A stretch of DNA of 64,000 nucleotides, taken from NCBI GenBank assembly GCA_031553045.1, contig JAVBLZ010000010.1, forward strand, positions 1-64,000. Reading direction: 5' to 3'. The notes below the pieces were generated by a model. The model did no database searches, was not told the origin of the DNA, and saw only the letters and a program-made list of their open reading frames with translations. Both the position numbers and the translations under genes were made by a program. The DNA comes from CALXQW01 sp031553045 (GTDB lineage Bacteria; Verrucomicrobiota; Verrucomicrobiia; Opitutales; Intestinicryptomonadaceae). This document shows positions 52,959 through 60,987 of this stretch, piece by piece (position 1 is the stretch's first letter; each line of letters begins with the position of its first letter).

Positions 52959-55082
52959 TCAAACGCTTTCAGTGTCAGGTTTTGAAACTTCCAAAATTGG
53001 TTGGGCGCTGAGCTTGTTTGCCTCTGCCATGAAATATTCTTGAGCGCAGAATTGCTCTTTGCGCTCACACATATCCGCACTCTTATAGTATGCGCCATTG
53101 ACGTGCAGAAGGCTTGCAAAAGTGTTGTCTTTGAGCAGAGGGTCTAAAATATTTTCTATGATTCTACTTTTTATGCGCTCATCTAAAATGGGGTATATGC
53201 ACTCTATGCGGCGGAACATATTGCGCTGCATTAAATCGCCACTGCCGGCGTAAAGTTCTGGTTTGCCGCCGTTTTCAAAATAATAAATGCGGCTGTGCTC
53301 AAGATAAATGCCAACTATGCTGCGTACGGTTATATTGCTGCTTATGCCCTTTATTCCAGGTATGAGTGCACAAATGCCCCTCACAATCAAATCTATCTTC
53401 ACGCCAGCTTGAGACGCCTCGTAAAGTTTTTGTATGACGCTTGGCTCTAAAACGGAGTTTGCCTTGATGATTATGCGGGCGGATTTTTTTGCCTTTGCAA
53501 ATTTTATTTCTCTGTCAATTTTTGAAATAAATTCAGAATGAAAATTGAAGGGCGCTACCAAAAGTTTTTCAAACTTTGGCTCTGCCGCCTTGCCTGTCAG
53601 GGCGTTAAAGAGGTTTGCAACCTCAGTGCAAATCTCATTATTTGCGGTGAAAAGAGACAAATCCGTATAAATTTTTGCGGTTTTAGAATTGTAGTTGCCC
53701 GTGCCTAAATGTGCGTATCTGCGGAGTGCGCCTTGCTCATTGCGTACAACCATGCAAATTTTGCAGTGCGTTTTAAGCCCCACTATACCGTACACTACGT
53801 GCACGCCCTTGTCTTCAAGCTCTCTTGCCCACTGTATGTTGTTTTCTTCGTCAAACCTTGCCTTCAACTCAACCAAAACCGTTACTTGCTTGCCGCACAT
53901 CGCCGCATCTTTAAGAGACTTTAAAATCGGCGAGCCGCTACTTGTGCGGTACAGCGTAAGTTTGATTGCCATCACATTTTGGTCTTTGGCTGCTGTGGCT
54001 ATAAAATTTTCCACAGGTTCAAAACTTTCATAAGGGTGGTGTAGCAAAAAATCTTTTTCTCTGATTGAATTAAAAATATCCTCGGGAGATTTGAACCCAT
54101 GCGGCATATAAGGCTTGAAGGGCGAAAATTTAAGTTCAGGGTTTTCAACCAAATCATAAAGCCCGAAAAGCCTTGCCAGATTCACGGGGTGGGCGGGGAT
54201 TTTAAAGACGAATTCCGGCGGCAAATCTATTGCTTCCAAAAGCGTTTGAAGCGGAGTCGCCGCTACGGATTCCTCAATCTCTAGGCGCACGGCGGCGCCT
54301 TGCTTGCGCTTATGGATTTCTTGCTCTATGGTTTTGAGCAAGTTTTCCGTTTCCTCCTCATCAAAATATAAATCGCTATTGCGGGTGATTCTGAATACCG
54401 AGGCGCTGCGCACTTTATAGCCCGGAAACAAATCTCCAGAAAAATACTTCACAACTTCGCTCAAAAATAAAACAGAATATTCTTGCGGCTTACCAACTTC
54501 CACCCTGACAACCCTTTGAAGATTTGGAGGAATTGGCACAATGGCTATGTTGCCCGCCGCACGCTTTTGATTTTCAGGCGCAATGCTGAGCAGTACATAA
54601 AGACCTTTGTTGCGAAGATGCGGGAATGGATGCGCAGGGTCAACCGCCATGGGTGTAAGCGCCGGAGAAATATTTTCATCAAAATATTTTTTTATCCAAA
54701 CTTTCTCCGCAGGATTGCATGAACCCGGAGATTTTAGAAAAATCTTTTTTTCTTTAAGCTCAGGCACTATCTGCTCTTTCCAGATTCTGTACTGGTCAAA
54801 GACCATTCCAAAAGTTATAGCCCTTATGCGTCGCAGTTGCTCACGCGGACCAAGCCCGTCAAAGCCGACTTCAGACACGCCAGACTCAAGCTGCTGAATC
54901 AGCCCCGCCACACGTATCTCAAAAAACTCGTCAAGGTTAGAGCTTGATATTGCCAGAAAACGCATCCGTTCAAGCAGAGGATAGGAAGATTCTTCACCCA
55001 GATTAAGCACTCTGCGGTTGAAAGCCAGCCAGCTTAATTCCCTGTTAAAATAAAGGGATGGCGTTGATTTGTTTTGAGGCAT
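52959..55082 (-). CDS. ppk1: Polyphosphate kinase 1
   Basis: Makes long-chain inorganic polyphosphate from ATP reversibly. About 707 residues in the PPK1 order: N domain from SLYFNRELSWLAFNRRVL, H domain, then two C-terminal catalytic domains. The autophosphorylated His lies in IVGLKTHCKICMV and the second HKD-like region is RYAHLGTGNYNSKTAK. I choose the ATG at 55082 (MPQNKS), because it gives a normal lead; an in-frame ATG 21 bases upstream is possible. It is convergent with the nucleotidyltransferase gene. Confidence 0.95.
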   Translation of the reverse strand: MPQNKSTPSLYFNRELSWLAFNRRVLNLGEESSYPLLERMRFLAISSSNLDEFFEIRVAGLIQQLESGVSEVGFDGLGPREQLRRIRAITFGMVFDQYRIWKEQIVPELKEKKIFLKSPGSCNPAEKVWIKKYFDENISPALTPMAVDPAHPFPHLRNKGLYVLLSIAPENQKRAAGNIAIVPIPPNLQRVVRVEVGKPQEYSVLFLSEVVKYFSGDLFPGYKVRSASVFRITRNSDLYFDEEETENLLKTIEQEIHKRKQGAAVRLEIEESVAATPLQTLLEAIDLPPEFVFKIPAHPVNLARLFGLYDLVENPELKFSPFKPYMPHGFKSPEDIFNSIREKDFLLHHPYESFEPVENFIATAAKDQNVMAIKLTLYRTSSGSPILKSLKDAAMCGKQVTVLVELKARFDEENNIQWARELEDKGVHVVYGIVGLKTHCKICMVVRNEQGALRRYAHLGTGNYNSKTAKIYTDLSLFTANNEICTEVANLFNALTGKAAEPKFEKLLVAPFNFHSEFISKIDREIKFAKAKKSARIIIKANSVLEPSVIQKLYEASQAGVKIDLIVRGICALIPGIKGISSNITVRSIVGIYLEHSRIYYFENGGKPELYAGSGDLMQRNMFRRIECIYPILDERIKSRIIENILDPLLKDNTFASLLHVNGAYYKSADMCERKEQFCAQEYFMAEANKLSAQPILEVSKPDTESV

Positions 55083-55225
55083 AAAAAGTATTTTATAACA
55101 CATTCTGCATTAACAATTTTTTTAATCAAACATTTTAATATTAAATTATTGTTAGAGCGTCGGCAAAAATTCTTTGAGCGTTTGCCTTACCCTAAAAAAC
55201 GATGATATTCGCTTCTTATTAAGTG

Positions 55226-55254
55226 TTGACGGTTTAAAAAAAATCGGCAAATTC
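55226..55254 (+). promoter_or_regulatory. Candidate promoter of the IscU-like/GGGtGRT pair
   Basis: TTGACG (55226-55231), 17-base spacer and AAATTC (55249-55254), then TACGCC. The -10 is weak by consensus. The leader of about 30 bases ends with AAAGGA before the ATG at 55293. Confidence 0.33.
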
Positions 55255-55292
55255 TACGCCTTTGTTTTAAACAACTAAAAAAGGAAAATATA

Positions 55293-55997
55293 ATGAGTTG
55301 TCCATATCAGTGTTCGCACGAAGTAGAGCAGATGTGCAATGTAGCCAAGGGCACAACGCACGGACCCGCACCAATCCCATCGGAAGGCAAGTGGGTTCAT
55401 TCAAAAAAAATTGAGGATATTAGCGGTCTTACGCATGGCGTGGGCTGGTGCGCTCCTCAACAGGGTGCATGCAAATTGACGCTAAATGTCAAACAGGGCA
55501 TAATTGAAGAAGCCCTCGTTGAAACCATAGGCTGTTCCGGTATGACCCATTCTGCGGCAATGGCGGCGGAAGTTCTCCCAGGTAAAACGGTTTTGGAAGC
55601 CATCAACAGCGACTTGGTTTGCGACGCAATCAACGTGGCAATGCGTGAGCTTTTCTTGCAGATAGTCTATGGCAGAACGCAGACGGCGTTTTCTGAAGAC
55701 GGTTTGCCAATAGGCGCAGGTCTTGAAGACTTGGGCAAGGGTTTGCGTTCGCAGGTGGGCACTATGTATTCAACTACGGTCAAGGGCCCCCGCTATCTTG
55801 AAATGGCGGAAGGCTATATCCTTCAAATTGGTCTCGACAAAAATGGCGAAATCATCGGCTACAAGTTTGTGCACTTGGGCAAAATGATGGAAGCTATCGG
55901 CAAGGGCGTTGATCCAAAAACAGCTTTTGAAAAAAATGTAGGCACTTACGGCAGATTCGCCGAAGCTGCAAAAACCATTGACCCACGCAAAGAATAA
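55293..55997 (+). CDS. IscU/NifU-N-like scaffold protein paired with GGGtGRT protein
   Basis: 234 residues. It is Cys-rich at the start (C3, C7, C15) with C53 and C60, then ETIGCSGMTHSAAMAAEVLPGKTVLEAI (C81), a variant of the NifU/IscU core pattern, and DLVCDAINVAMRELFL (C110). The C-terminal half (about 125-234) is unlike IscU and conserved among the partners of GGGtGRT proteins. These are annotated as iron-sulfur assembly scaffolds, but I know of no direct biochemical proof. A strong ribosome binding site (AAAGGA) precedes the ATG. The next gene follows 10 bases after the stop with AAGGAG, so the pair forms an operon. Confidence 0.85.
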   Translation: MSCPYQCSHEVEQMCNVAKGTTHGPAPIPSEGKWVHSKKIEDISGLTHGVGWCAPQQGACKLTLNVKQGIIEEALVETIGCSGMTHSAAMAAEVLPGKTVLEAINSDLVCDAINVAMRELFLQIVYGRTQTAFSEDGLPIGAGLEDLGKGLRSQVGTMYSTTVKGPRYLEMAEGYILQIGLDKNGEIIGYKFVHLGKMMEAIGKGVDPKTAFEKNVGTYGRFAEAAKTIDPRKE

Positions 55998-56007
55998 GGA
56001 GTTTACA

Positions 56008-57003
56008 ATGATTACTTTTGAAGGTTACAACAGGCGCATAGCCACCATAGAAAAAACTCTTAAAGAATACGGCTTTGCCTCTCTTGAAGACGCAAAAGCT
56101 CTTTGCGACAAAAACGGCATCGACGTTGACGCAATAGTGAAAGGCGTTCAGCCAATCGCATTTGAAAATGCGGTGTGGGCTTACATGCTTGGCGCTGCAA
56201 TAGCCCTTAAAGACGGCACTAAAGACGCCGCTAAGGCCGCCGAACTTATAGGCATAGGCTTGCAGGCGTTCTGTATCCCAGGCTCGGTTGCAGACCAAAG
56301 AGACGTAGGCTTAGGACACGGCAATTTGGCGGCAATGCTTCTGCGTGAAGAAACAAAGTGCTTCTGCTTTTTGGCGGGGCATGAAAGTTTTGCGGCGGCA
56401 GAAGGCGCAATAGGTATTGCACGCACGGCAAATAAAGTTCGCAAAGACGTTCTCAGGGTTATCTTGAACGGCTTGGGCAAAGACGCTTCTTACGTCATTT
56501 CCCGCATCAACGGCTTTACCCATGTTGAGACTCAGTATGACTATTGCACGGGCGAACTAAAGATTGTGAAAGAAACCCCATTTTCCGACGGCGAAAAATC
56601 CAAGGTGAAGGTCTATGGCGCAGACGACGTTTCTGAAGGCGTTGCCATCATGATTAAGGAAGGCGTTGACGTTTCCATCACGGGCAACTCAACCAATCCT
56701 ACACGCTTTCAGCATCCTGTTGCGGGCACATATAAAAAGTGGGCGATTGAAAACGGCAAGAAGTATTTCTCCGTTGCAAGCGGCGGCGGCACGGGTAGGA
56801 CACTACATCCTGACAACGTTGCGGCGGGCCCTGCATCTTACGGCATGACAGACACTATGGGCAGAATGCACGGCGACGCACAGTTTGCAGGTTCATCTTC
56901 CGTGCCTGCGCACGTTGAAATGATGGGCTTAATCGGCATGGGCAATAACCCAATGGTGGGCGCTTCAGTGGCGGTTGCAGTTGCAATAGCCACACGCAAA
57001 TAG
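56008..57003 (+). CDS. GGGtGRT protein (uncharacterised anaerobe family)
   Basis: 331 residues, named for the loop SVASGGGTGRTLHPDN, here with GGGTGRT at about 249-255. Further strongly patterned segments are PGSVADQRDVGLGHGNLAAMLL (about 91-112), CFCFLAGHESFAAAEGA (C118, C120) and SITGNSTNPTRFQHPVAG (about 213-230). I see no membrane segment and no known cofactor motif beyond this loop. The ATG at 56008 has AAGGAG eight bases upstream, so I reject the TTG at 55978 that lies inside the previous gene. A terminator follows. Function unknown; always found beside the IscU-like gene in relatives I know of. Confidence 0.88.
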   Translation: MITFEGYNRRIATIEKTLKEYGFASLEDAKALCDKNGIDVDAIVKGVQPIAFENAVWAYMLGAAIALKDGTKDAAKAAELIGIGLQAFCIPGSVADQRDVGLGHGNLAAMLLREETKCFCFLAGHESFAAAEGAIGIARTANKVRKDVLRVILNGLGKDASYVISRINGFTHVETQYDYCTGELKIVKETPFSDGEKSKVKVYGADDVSEGVAIMIKEGVDVSITGNSTNPTRFQHPVAGTYKKWAIENGKKYFSVASGGGTGRTLHPDNVAAGPASYGMTDTMGRMHGDAQFAGSSSVPAHVEMMGLIGMGNNPMVGASVAVAVAIATRK

Positions 57004-57037
57004 CCTGAAATTTAAGAGCGCAAAATCTCTTTAAAAC

Positions 57038-57075
57038 AAAATAGCGCAAGCTTCAAAGCCTGCGCTATTTTTTTT
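57038..57075 (+). terminator. Rho-independent terminator after the GGGtGRT gene
   Basis: AAAATAGCGCA (57038-57048) and TGCGCTATTTT (from 57061) with an inner GCTT/AAGC helix, followed by eight T. A strong intrinsic terminator; the A-run on the other side may also serve the convergent lpxK gene. Confidence 0.92.
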
Positions 57076-57118
57076 GTTAAAATTTTTAGAGTGTTGAGAA
57101 ATTAAAACCGTACTTGCT

Positions 57119-58330
57119 CTAAGTTTCGCTATCGCTTTTGTCCGCCTTGCGCTTGGGGAAGCAGATTTTTTCAACGGCGGAGGAGAAGTCTTCTATGCCT
57201 GAAATTATGTCTATTTCAAGGCGAGTGTAGTAAAATAAAAGTTTCGACGGGTAATCTGTGCGTATCCGCACGGCGTCTTTTTCCGTTGTTACAACAAGAG
57301 ACGCCTTGTGTTTTTTTGCCTCCAGAAAAACTTTGTCAAGCTCTGCATCGGTAAAGCGGTGGTGGTCTAAAAAACGCTCACGATAAACTATTTGAGCCCC
57401 AGAATCATGTATGAAACTTTCAAAACTTTCCGGAGACGCTATTGCTGAAAAACAGGCAACTTTTTTGCCTTTTAAAATATTCAAAGGCACATTTTCAAGA
57501 GATTTAAAATCAACCAACCCCATTGGTTTATGGGCGCACTCTATGATTTCCACAGAAGGATTGTGTTTGCGTATGATTGCCTCAAGCTCAATATCCGGCG
57601 TGCCGTCAGACTTTGTTAAAAATATAAAAGACGCACGTTTAAGGTGGCTTACGGGCTCTCGCAGAATACCTCTAGGCAGCAGATTCATGTTTCCAAAAGG
57701 GTTTGTCTTATCAACCAGTAAAAGCTGTACTTGTCCTCTCAGAGGAAGATATTGGAAGCCGTCGTCTAAGAGCAAGACATCCGCACCGAATTCCTTGATT
57801 GCGTAGTGGCCCGCCCGTACCCTGTTTTTATCTACAATCACAACCACCCCAGGCAGATTGCGGGCAAGCATGTAAGGCTCATCGCCAGCAAGTTCAGAAT
57901 TTAAAAATATAGTTTTGCCATCAGAAACAACTCTGGGTTTGGGAGACTCTCCTGCGGTAATCCAGCGCAAGGCTTTTGAAAGGGTTGAATCACCCTTGCT
58001 TTTATAACCCCTGCTAAGTATGGCAACTTTTCTGCCCCTTTGCGTGAGCGCTTTGGCGAATTTTTCAACAATAGGCGTTTTACCCGTACCGCCCACAGTG
58101 AGATTGCCAACCACCACAACCATGCAGCCCAGAGGCGCATCTCTTAAAACTCTGGATTTGTAAAGCTTGTATCGACCTTTTGCAATAAGCGTGAATACCT
58201 GCGAAAGCGCCCAGAGCAAGCCGGAATAGAGCTTTGCGCCCAGACCATCCGCCCTGTCGTAGATGACATCGGCGGTGAACTGCACAAAGTCCGCCGCCTG
58301 CTGTTTGATTTTTTCAAATATAAATTTCAC
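57119..58330 (-). CDS. lpxK: Tetraacyldisaccharide 4'-kinase (lipid A)
   Basis: Adds the 4'-phosphate to the lipid A precursor at the inner membrane. Its presence implies an LPS outer membrane. The Walker A is VVGNLTVGGTGKTPIVE (GGTGKT about 80-85) and the following strand is VAILSRGYK, as in LpxK. DVLLLDDGFQ (about 187-196) is the catalytic-region motif. 403 residues, longer than the usual 320-350; the extra part is partly the N-terminal 60 residues and an Arg/Lys/Asp-rich C-terminus. The start is GTG at 58330, one base after the upstream stop. Same operon as dnaN. Confidence 0.93.
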   Translation of the reverse strand: MKFIFEKIKQQAADFVQFTADVIYDRADGLGAKLYSGLLWALSQVFTLIAKGRYKLYKSRVLRDAPLGCMVVVVGNLTVGGTGKTPIVEKFAKALTQRGRKVAILSRGYKSKGDSTLSKALRWITAGESPKPRVVSDGKTIFLNSELAGDEPYMLARNLPGVVVIVDKNRVRAGHYAIKEFGADVLLLDDGFQYLPLRGQVQLLLVDKTNPFGNMNLLPRGILREPVSHLKRASFIFLTKSDGTPDIELEAIIRKHNPSVEIIECAHKPMGLVDFKSLENVPLNILKGKKVACFSAIASPESFESFIHDSGAQIVYRERFLDHHRFTDAELDKVFLEAKKHKASLVVTTEKDAVRIRTDYPSKLLFYYTRLEIDIISGIEDFSSAVEKICFPKRKADKSDSET

Positions 58331-58331
58331 G

Positions 58332-59234
58332 CTATTTGAGGAATCCTAAATAATTCAGTTTTAATATGGATTTCCAAGCTCTAAATAAACCCTCTGAAGA
58401 TAATACCCCAAATTCCTCCACGTTTGCGGGGGCGTTGAACAAGCCTTCGTGGGCGCTTTGCATTTTAATATCTTCTTGAACTTTTGTCTGCATTTCAAGG
58501 GGGTTGAAATTAATCTCTTTAAGCGCTTTGCCCTTTGTGAATTTTTTATGCGCCTTTAAAACTTTAAGAGGGTTCCCTCCGCTTAAAGGCTTGTATAGCA
58601 TCTTGTAATTTTCAGGATACGAAAGCCCAAAGGGGGAATATGTGGCGTCTATACCGTAAAACGTATCGTCATTTTCAGAAATGCTTAAAGTGGTTGTGGC
58701 AATCATGTAAGTATTCAGATAAGGCATGAAATAGACGTTGAGAAAAATCTTTTTATCTGAGGATATAAAACTTGTGAGCATAATTTTTTCATCCATCACG
58801 CTTGCAGCCAAAGACATATTTTTTGTGAAGCCCGCCTCCAAAATATCGTTTTTTAATTTTGAAAATTTTTCACCCGGCCGCCAAGAGCTGGCAACCTCTT
58901 TATATGTCGGGAAAATCACGGGATAAAGCGTGTTTAAGAGTGTCAGCTTATTCCAATATACCAAGCTGTCTATGAGTATGTAGGCAAGTGCACCGCTTAA
59001 AAATAATGCGTAGAAAGGCGTATCTTTGAGGAAATATTCTTGCGCCAAATACGCCGTGCCCAAGGCAAAAAATATCACACGCATAAGCCTTCGCAAAACC
59101 CAAAGTTTTGCCGAGGCAAGATAACGGCCGTTGATAAAACCTATCAGCAACAGCAAAAGCAAAAGTATGCTTAAGCCAAGCAATATGGGGTCTTGAAAAA
59201 ACTGCCTTATGCTCTCAAAGGCATCACTACGCAT
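58332..59234 (-). CDS. Uncharacterised membrane protein between dnaN and lpxK
   Basis: 300 residues, no family recognised. The N-terminal third has three or four hydrophobic segments (about 16-33, 48-62, 73-95). The remaining 190 residues are soluble, with mixed strand/helix character and a conserved-looking YGIDATYSPFGLSYPENYKMLY stretch. It overlaps the end of dnaN by 28 bases, and its own stop lies one base before lpxK, so all are co-translated. The position suggests an envelope role linked to lpxK, but this is inference only. Confidence 0.7.
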   Translation of the reverse strand: MRSDAFESIRQFFQDPILLGLSILLLLLLLIGFINGRYLASAKLWVLRRLMRVIFFALGTAYLAQEYFLKDTPFYALFLSGALAYILIDSLVYWNKLTLLNTLYPVIFPTYKEVASSWRPGEKFSKLKNDILEAGFTKNMSLAASVMDEKIMLTSFISSDKKIFLNVYFMPYLNTYMIATTTLSISENDDTFYGIDATYSPFGLSYPENYKMLYKPLSGGNPLKVLKAHKKFTKGKALKEINFNPLEMQTKVQEDIKMQSAHEGLFNAPANVEEFGVLSSEGLFRAWKSILKLNYLGFLK

Positions 59235-60334
59235 AAGAAATTGTCCAGAGTCTTGAAGACGCCGGGGCTCATCTCATCCTTAAATTCAAAGAATATTTCA
59301 TCTTTTGTAAGGTTGCTTAACGGGCTGAGCAAAAATTCAGGATTGAAGCCAATTTGCACTTCTGCGCCGGAATAATCAACCTCAATAGATTCCTTAGCTT
59401 CGCCGTATTCCGAGCTTTGACCCGAGACTTCTATATTGTTTTCAGATATGCGCAGCTTTACGGAGTTATGCTTGTCTGTGGTCATAACTTTTACACGGCG
59501 CACTGCGTCTAGCATAAGCTCACGCTCAATCTTGATGCGGTGTTCAGTTTCCTTAGGGATAACCTGCTTGTAGTTGGGGTAAGAACCTTCAACTATTTTT
59601 GAAACCAAATATATGGAGCCGCTAAGACCACGGGCTTCCGAGTCTTCTGCGGTAGAAATATCAAAGGCCGCCTGCCTGTCGTTAAAACTAATTTTTACAG
59701 ACTTGCCCTGATTCAAGAGCTTTTCCAGTTCCGCAACGGTTTTTGCGGGCAGTATGATATGGCCTTCGTCCTCTTTTTCCATTTTGACATCTCGGGCAAT
59801 GAGGGCAAGCCTTCTGCCGTCTGTTGCAACCAAAGTCAGTTTGCCGTCTGCAAAATTGAAGAACACGCTGTTTAGGATATAGCGGTTTTCATCGGTACTT
59901 TGTGCGTAAGAAACAGACTTTAACATAACGAGCAATTCTTGAGGCGAAACCTCAAAACTATGTTGGTTTACAAAGCTTGGAAGGGGTGGGAAGTCTTCAG
60001 CCTTAAGACCGTTTAAACGGCCATAGACAGTTCTGCCCGAGCGTATCGTGGCGTTCTGAGAATCTGTGCTTTCAAAAGAAATTTCTTGGCTGGAGTTTGC
60101 CGCAATTTCAGCAAGCTTTTTGACAGGCAAAGTGATGCTGCCTTCAGCCTCTACATCCGCCTTGACAGAGCAGCATACGCCCAGTTCAAGATTGGTGGTG
60201 GTAAGGAATAACTTGCCTTTTTCCGCCTTTATCAAGACATTGTTCAGCACAGCCATCTGAGGCTTTGAGCTTACAACATTTGCAACCTGCTTGATTCCTG
60301 TTAAGAAGAACTCCCTGTTTACCTTGAACTTCAT
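59207..60334 (-). CDS. dnaN: DNA polymerase III beta subunit (sliding clamp)
   Basis: The processivity clamp for DnaE. 375 residues made of three DnaN repeats. The start MKFKVNREFFLTGIKQVANVVSSKPQMAVLNNVLIKAE matches the family, ENRYILNSVFF lies near 142, and the closing NFLCVVMPLRA is the usual VMPxR end. It is not next to dnaA or recF here; instead it lies 83 bases after hisI and overlaps the unknown membrane gene. AAGG before the ATG. Confidence 0.97.
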   Translation of the reverse strand: MKFKVNREFFLTGIKQVANVVSSKPQMAVLNNVLIKAEKGKLFLTTTNLELGVCCSVKADVEAEGSITLPVKKLAEIAANSSQEISFESTDSQNATIRSGRTVYGRLNGLKAEDFPPLPSFVNQHSFEVSPQELLVMLKSVSYAQSTDENRYILNSVFFNFADGKLTLVATDGRRLALIARDVKMEKEDEGHIILPAKTVAELEKLLNQGKSVKISFNDRQAAFDISTAEDSEARGLSGSIYLVSKIVEGSYPNYKQVIPKETEHRIKIERELMLDAVRRVKVMTTDKHNSVKLRISENNIEVSGQSSEYGEAKESIEVDYSGAEVQIGFNPEFLLSPLSNLTKDEIFFEFKDEMSPGVFKTLDNFLCVVMPLRA

Positions 60335-60359
60335 AGTTTCCGACCTTTTTTAAATAACA

Positions 60360-60389
60360 ATATAATTGTTCTGATAAATGCTAAGACAA
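60360..60389 (-). promoter_or_regulatory. Predicted promoter of dnaN
   Basis: On the minus strand: -35 TTGTCT (60389-60384), 18-base spacer, -10 TTATAT (60365-60360). This leaves a leader of about 20 bases containing AAAAAAGG before the dnaN ATG at 60334. Confidence 0.4.
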
Positions 60390-60417
60390 TTTTGCGGAAA
60401 ATCCAGAAAATTTTTTG

Positions 60418-60846
60418 CTAAGCTTGATTTTCCAGAAATTCGAGCGTCAGTTTGCCATCTTTTTCGACAATTTTGCGGTAGTAGCAGCCGTATCGGGGCG
60501 TGCCGTCCGCCAATTTTGTGTGGCAAGAGCCCTTGCCCTTGAGCTTCACCTTGTAAACAATGGAGTTTTGTTCGCAATTTACCAAAATATCAACAATTTC
60601 AAGATAGTCGCCACTGGTTTTGCCTTTAATCCAGAGCTCATTGCGAGACGTGCTCCAGAATGTCGCCATTTTTTCTTTCAAGGCGGTTTTGAGGGCAAGT
60701 TCATTTGCGTAGCCCACAATCAAGATTTCTCCGGTATCGGCGCATTGCGCAATAGCGGGAATCACGTCCTCATTTGTGCAGGCGATTTTTTTGAGCTTGG
60801 TAAAGTCTATGTCTAAGTTCAAAGATTCTTCTTTTTCTTTACTCAT
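60418..60846 (-). CDS. hisI: Phosphoribosyl-AMP cyclohydrolase
   Basis: Opens the purine ring of PR-AMP in histidine synthesis. 142 residues, without a fused HisE domain. Motifs: GEILIVGYANELAL (about 38-52), ATFWSTSRNELWIKGKTSGD (about 62-81), and the zinc-ligand region ending KGKGSCHTKLADGTPRYGCYYRK (about 107-129). No other his gene is near it, so the pathway is scattered. It is upstream of dnaN and divergent from the pentapeptide-like gene. Confidence 0.95.
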   Translation of the reverse strand: MSKEKEESLNLDIDFTKLKKIACTNEDVIPAIAQCADTGEILIVGYANELALKTALKEKMATFWSTSRNELWIKGKTSGDYLEIVDILVNCEQNSIVYKVKLKGKGSCHTKLADGTPRYGCYYRKIVEKDGKLTLEFLENQA

Positions 60847-60987
60847 AATTGAAGGAATAAAATATTAACGAGACGGCTTTTCAACAAAAAAAGCTTGAAC
60901 GTCTTTTAGATAAATCGGATAAATTTGTGCGGTTTTGATTGGGGTGCTTAAGTTGCGCCAACGCTTGACGCCTACAATTTGCGGCAT

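Noticed and set aside
52940..52965. CGTTTGA/TCAAACG hairpin as terminator between the nucleotidyltransferase and ppk1 genes
   Set aside because: No T-run follows on either strand and it overlaps the end of ppk1; kept as a weak hairpin only.
55978..56007. Upstream TTG start for the GGGtGRT protein
   Set aside because: It lies inside the IscU-like gene and lacks a ribosome site, while the ATG at 56008 has AAGGAG at proper spacing.
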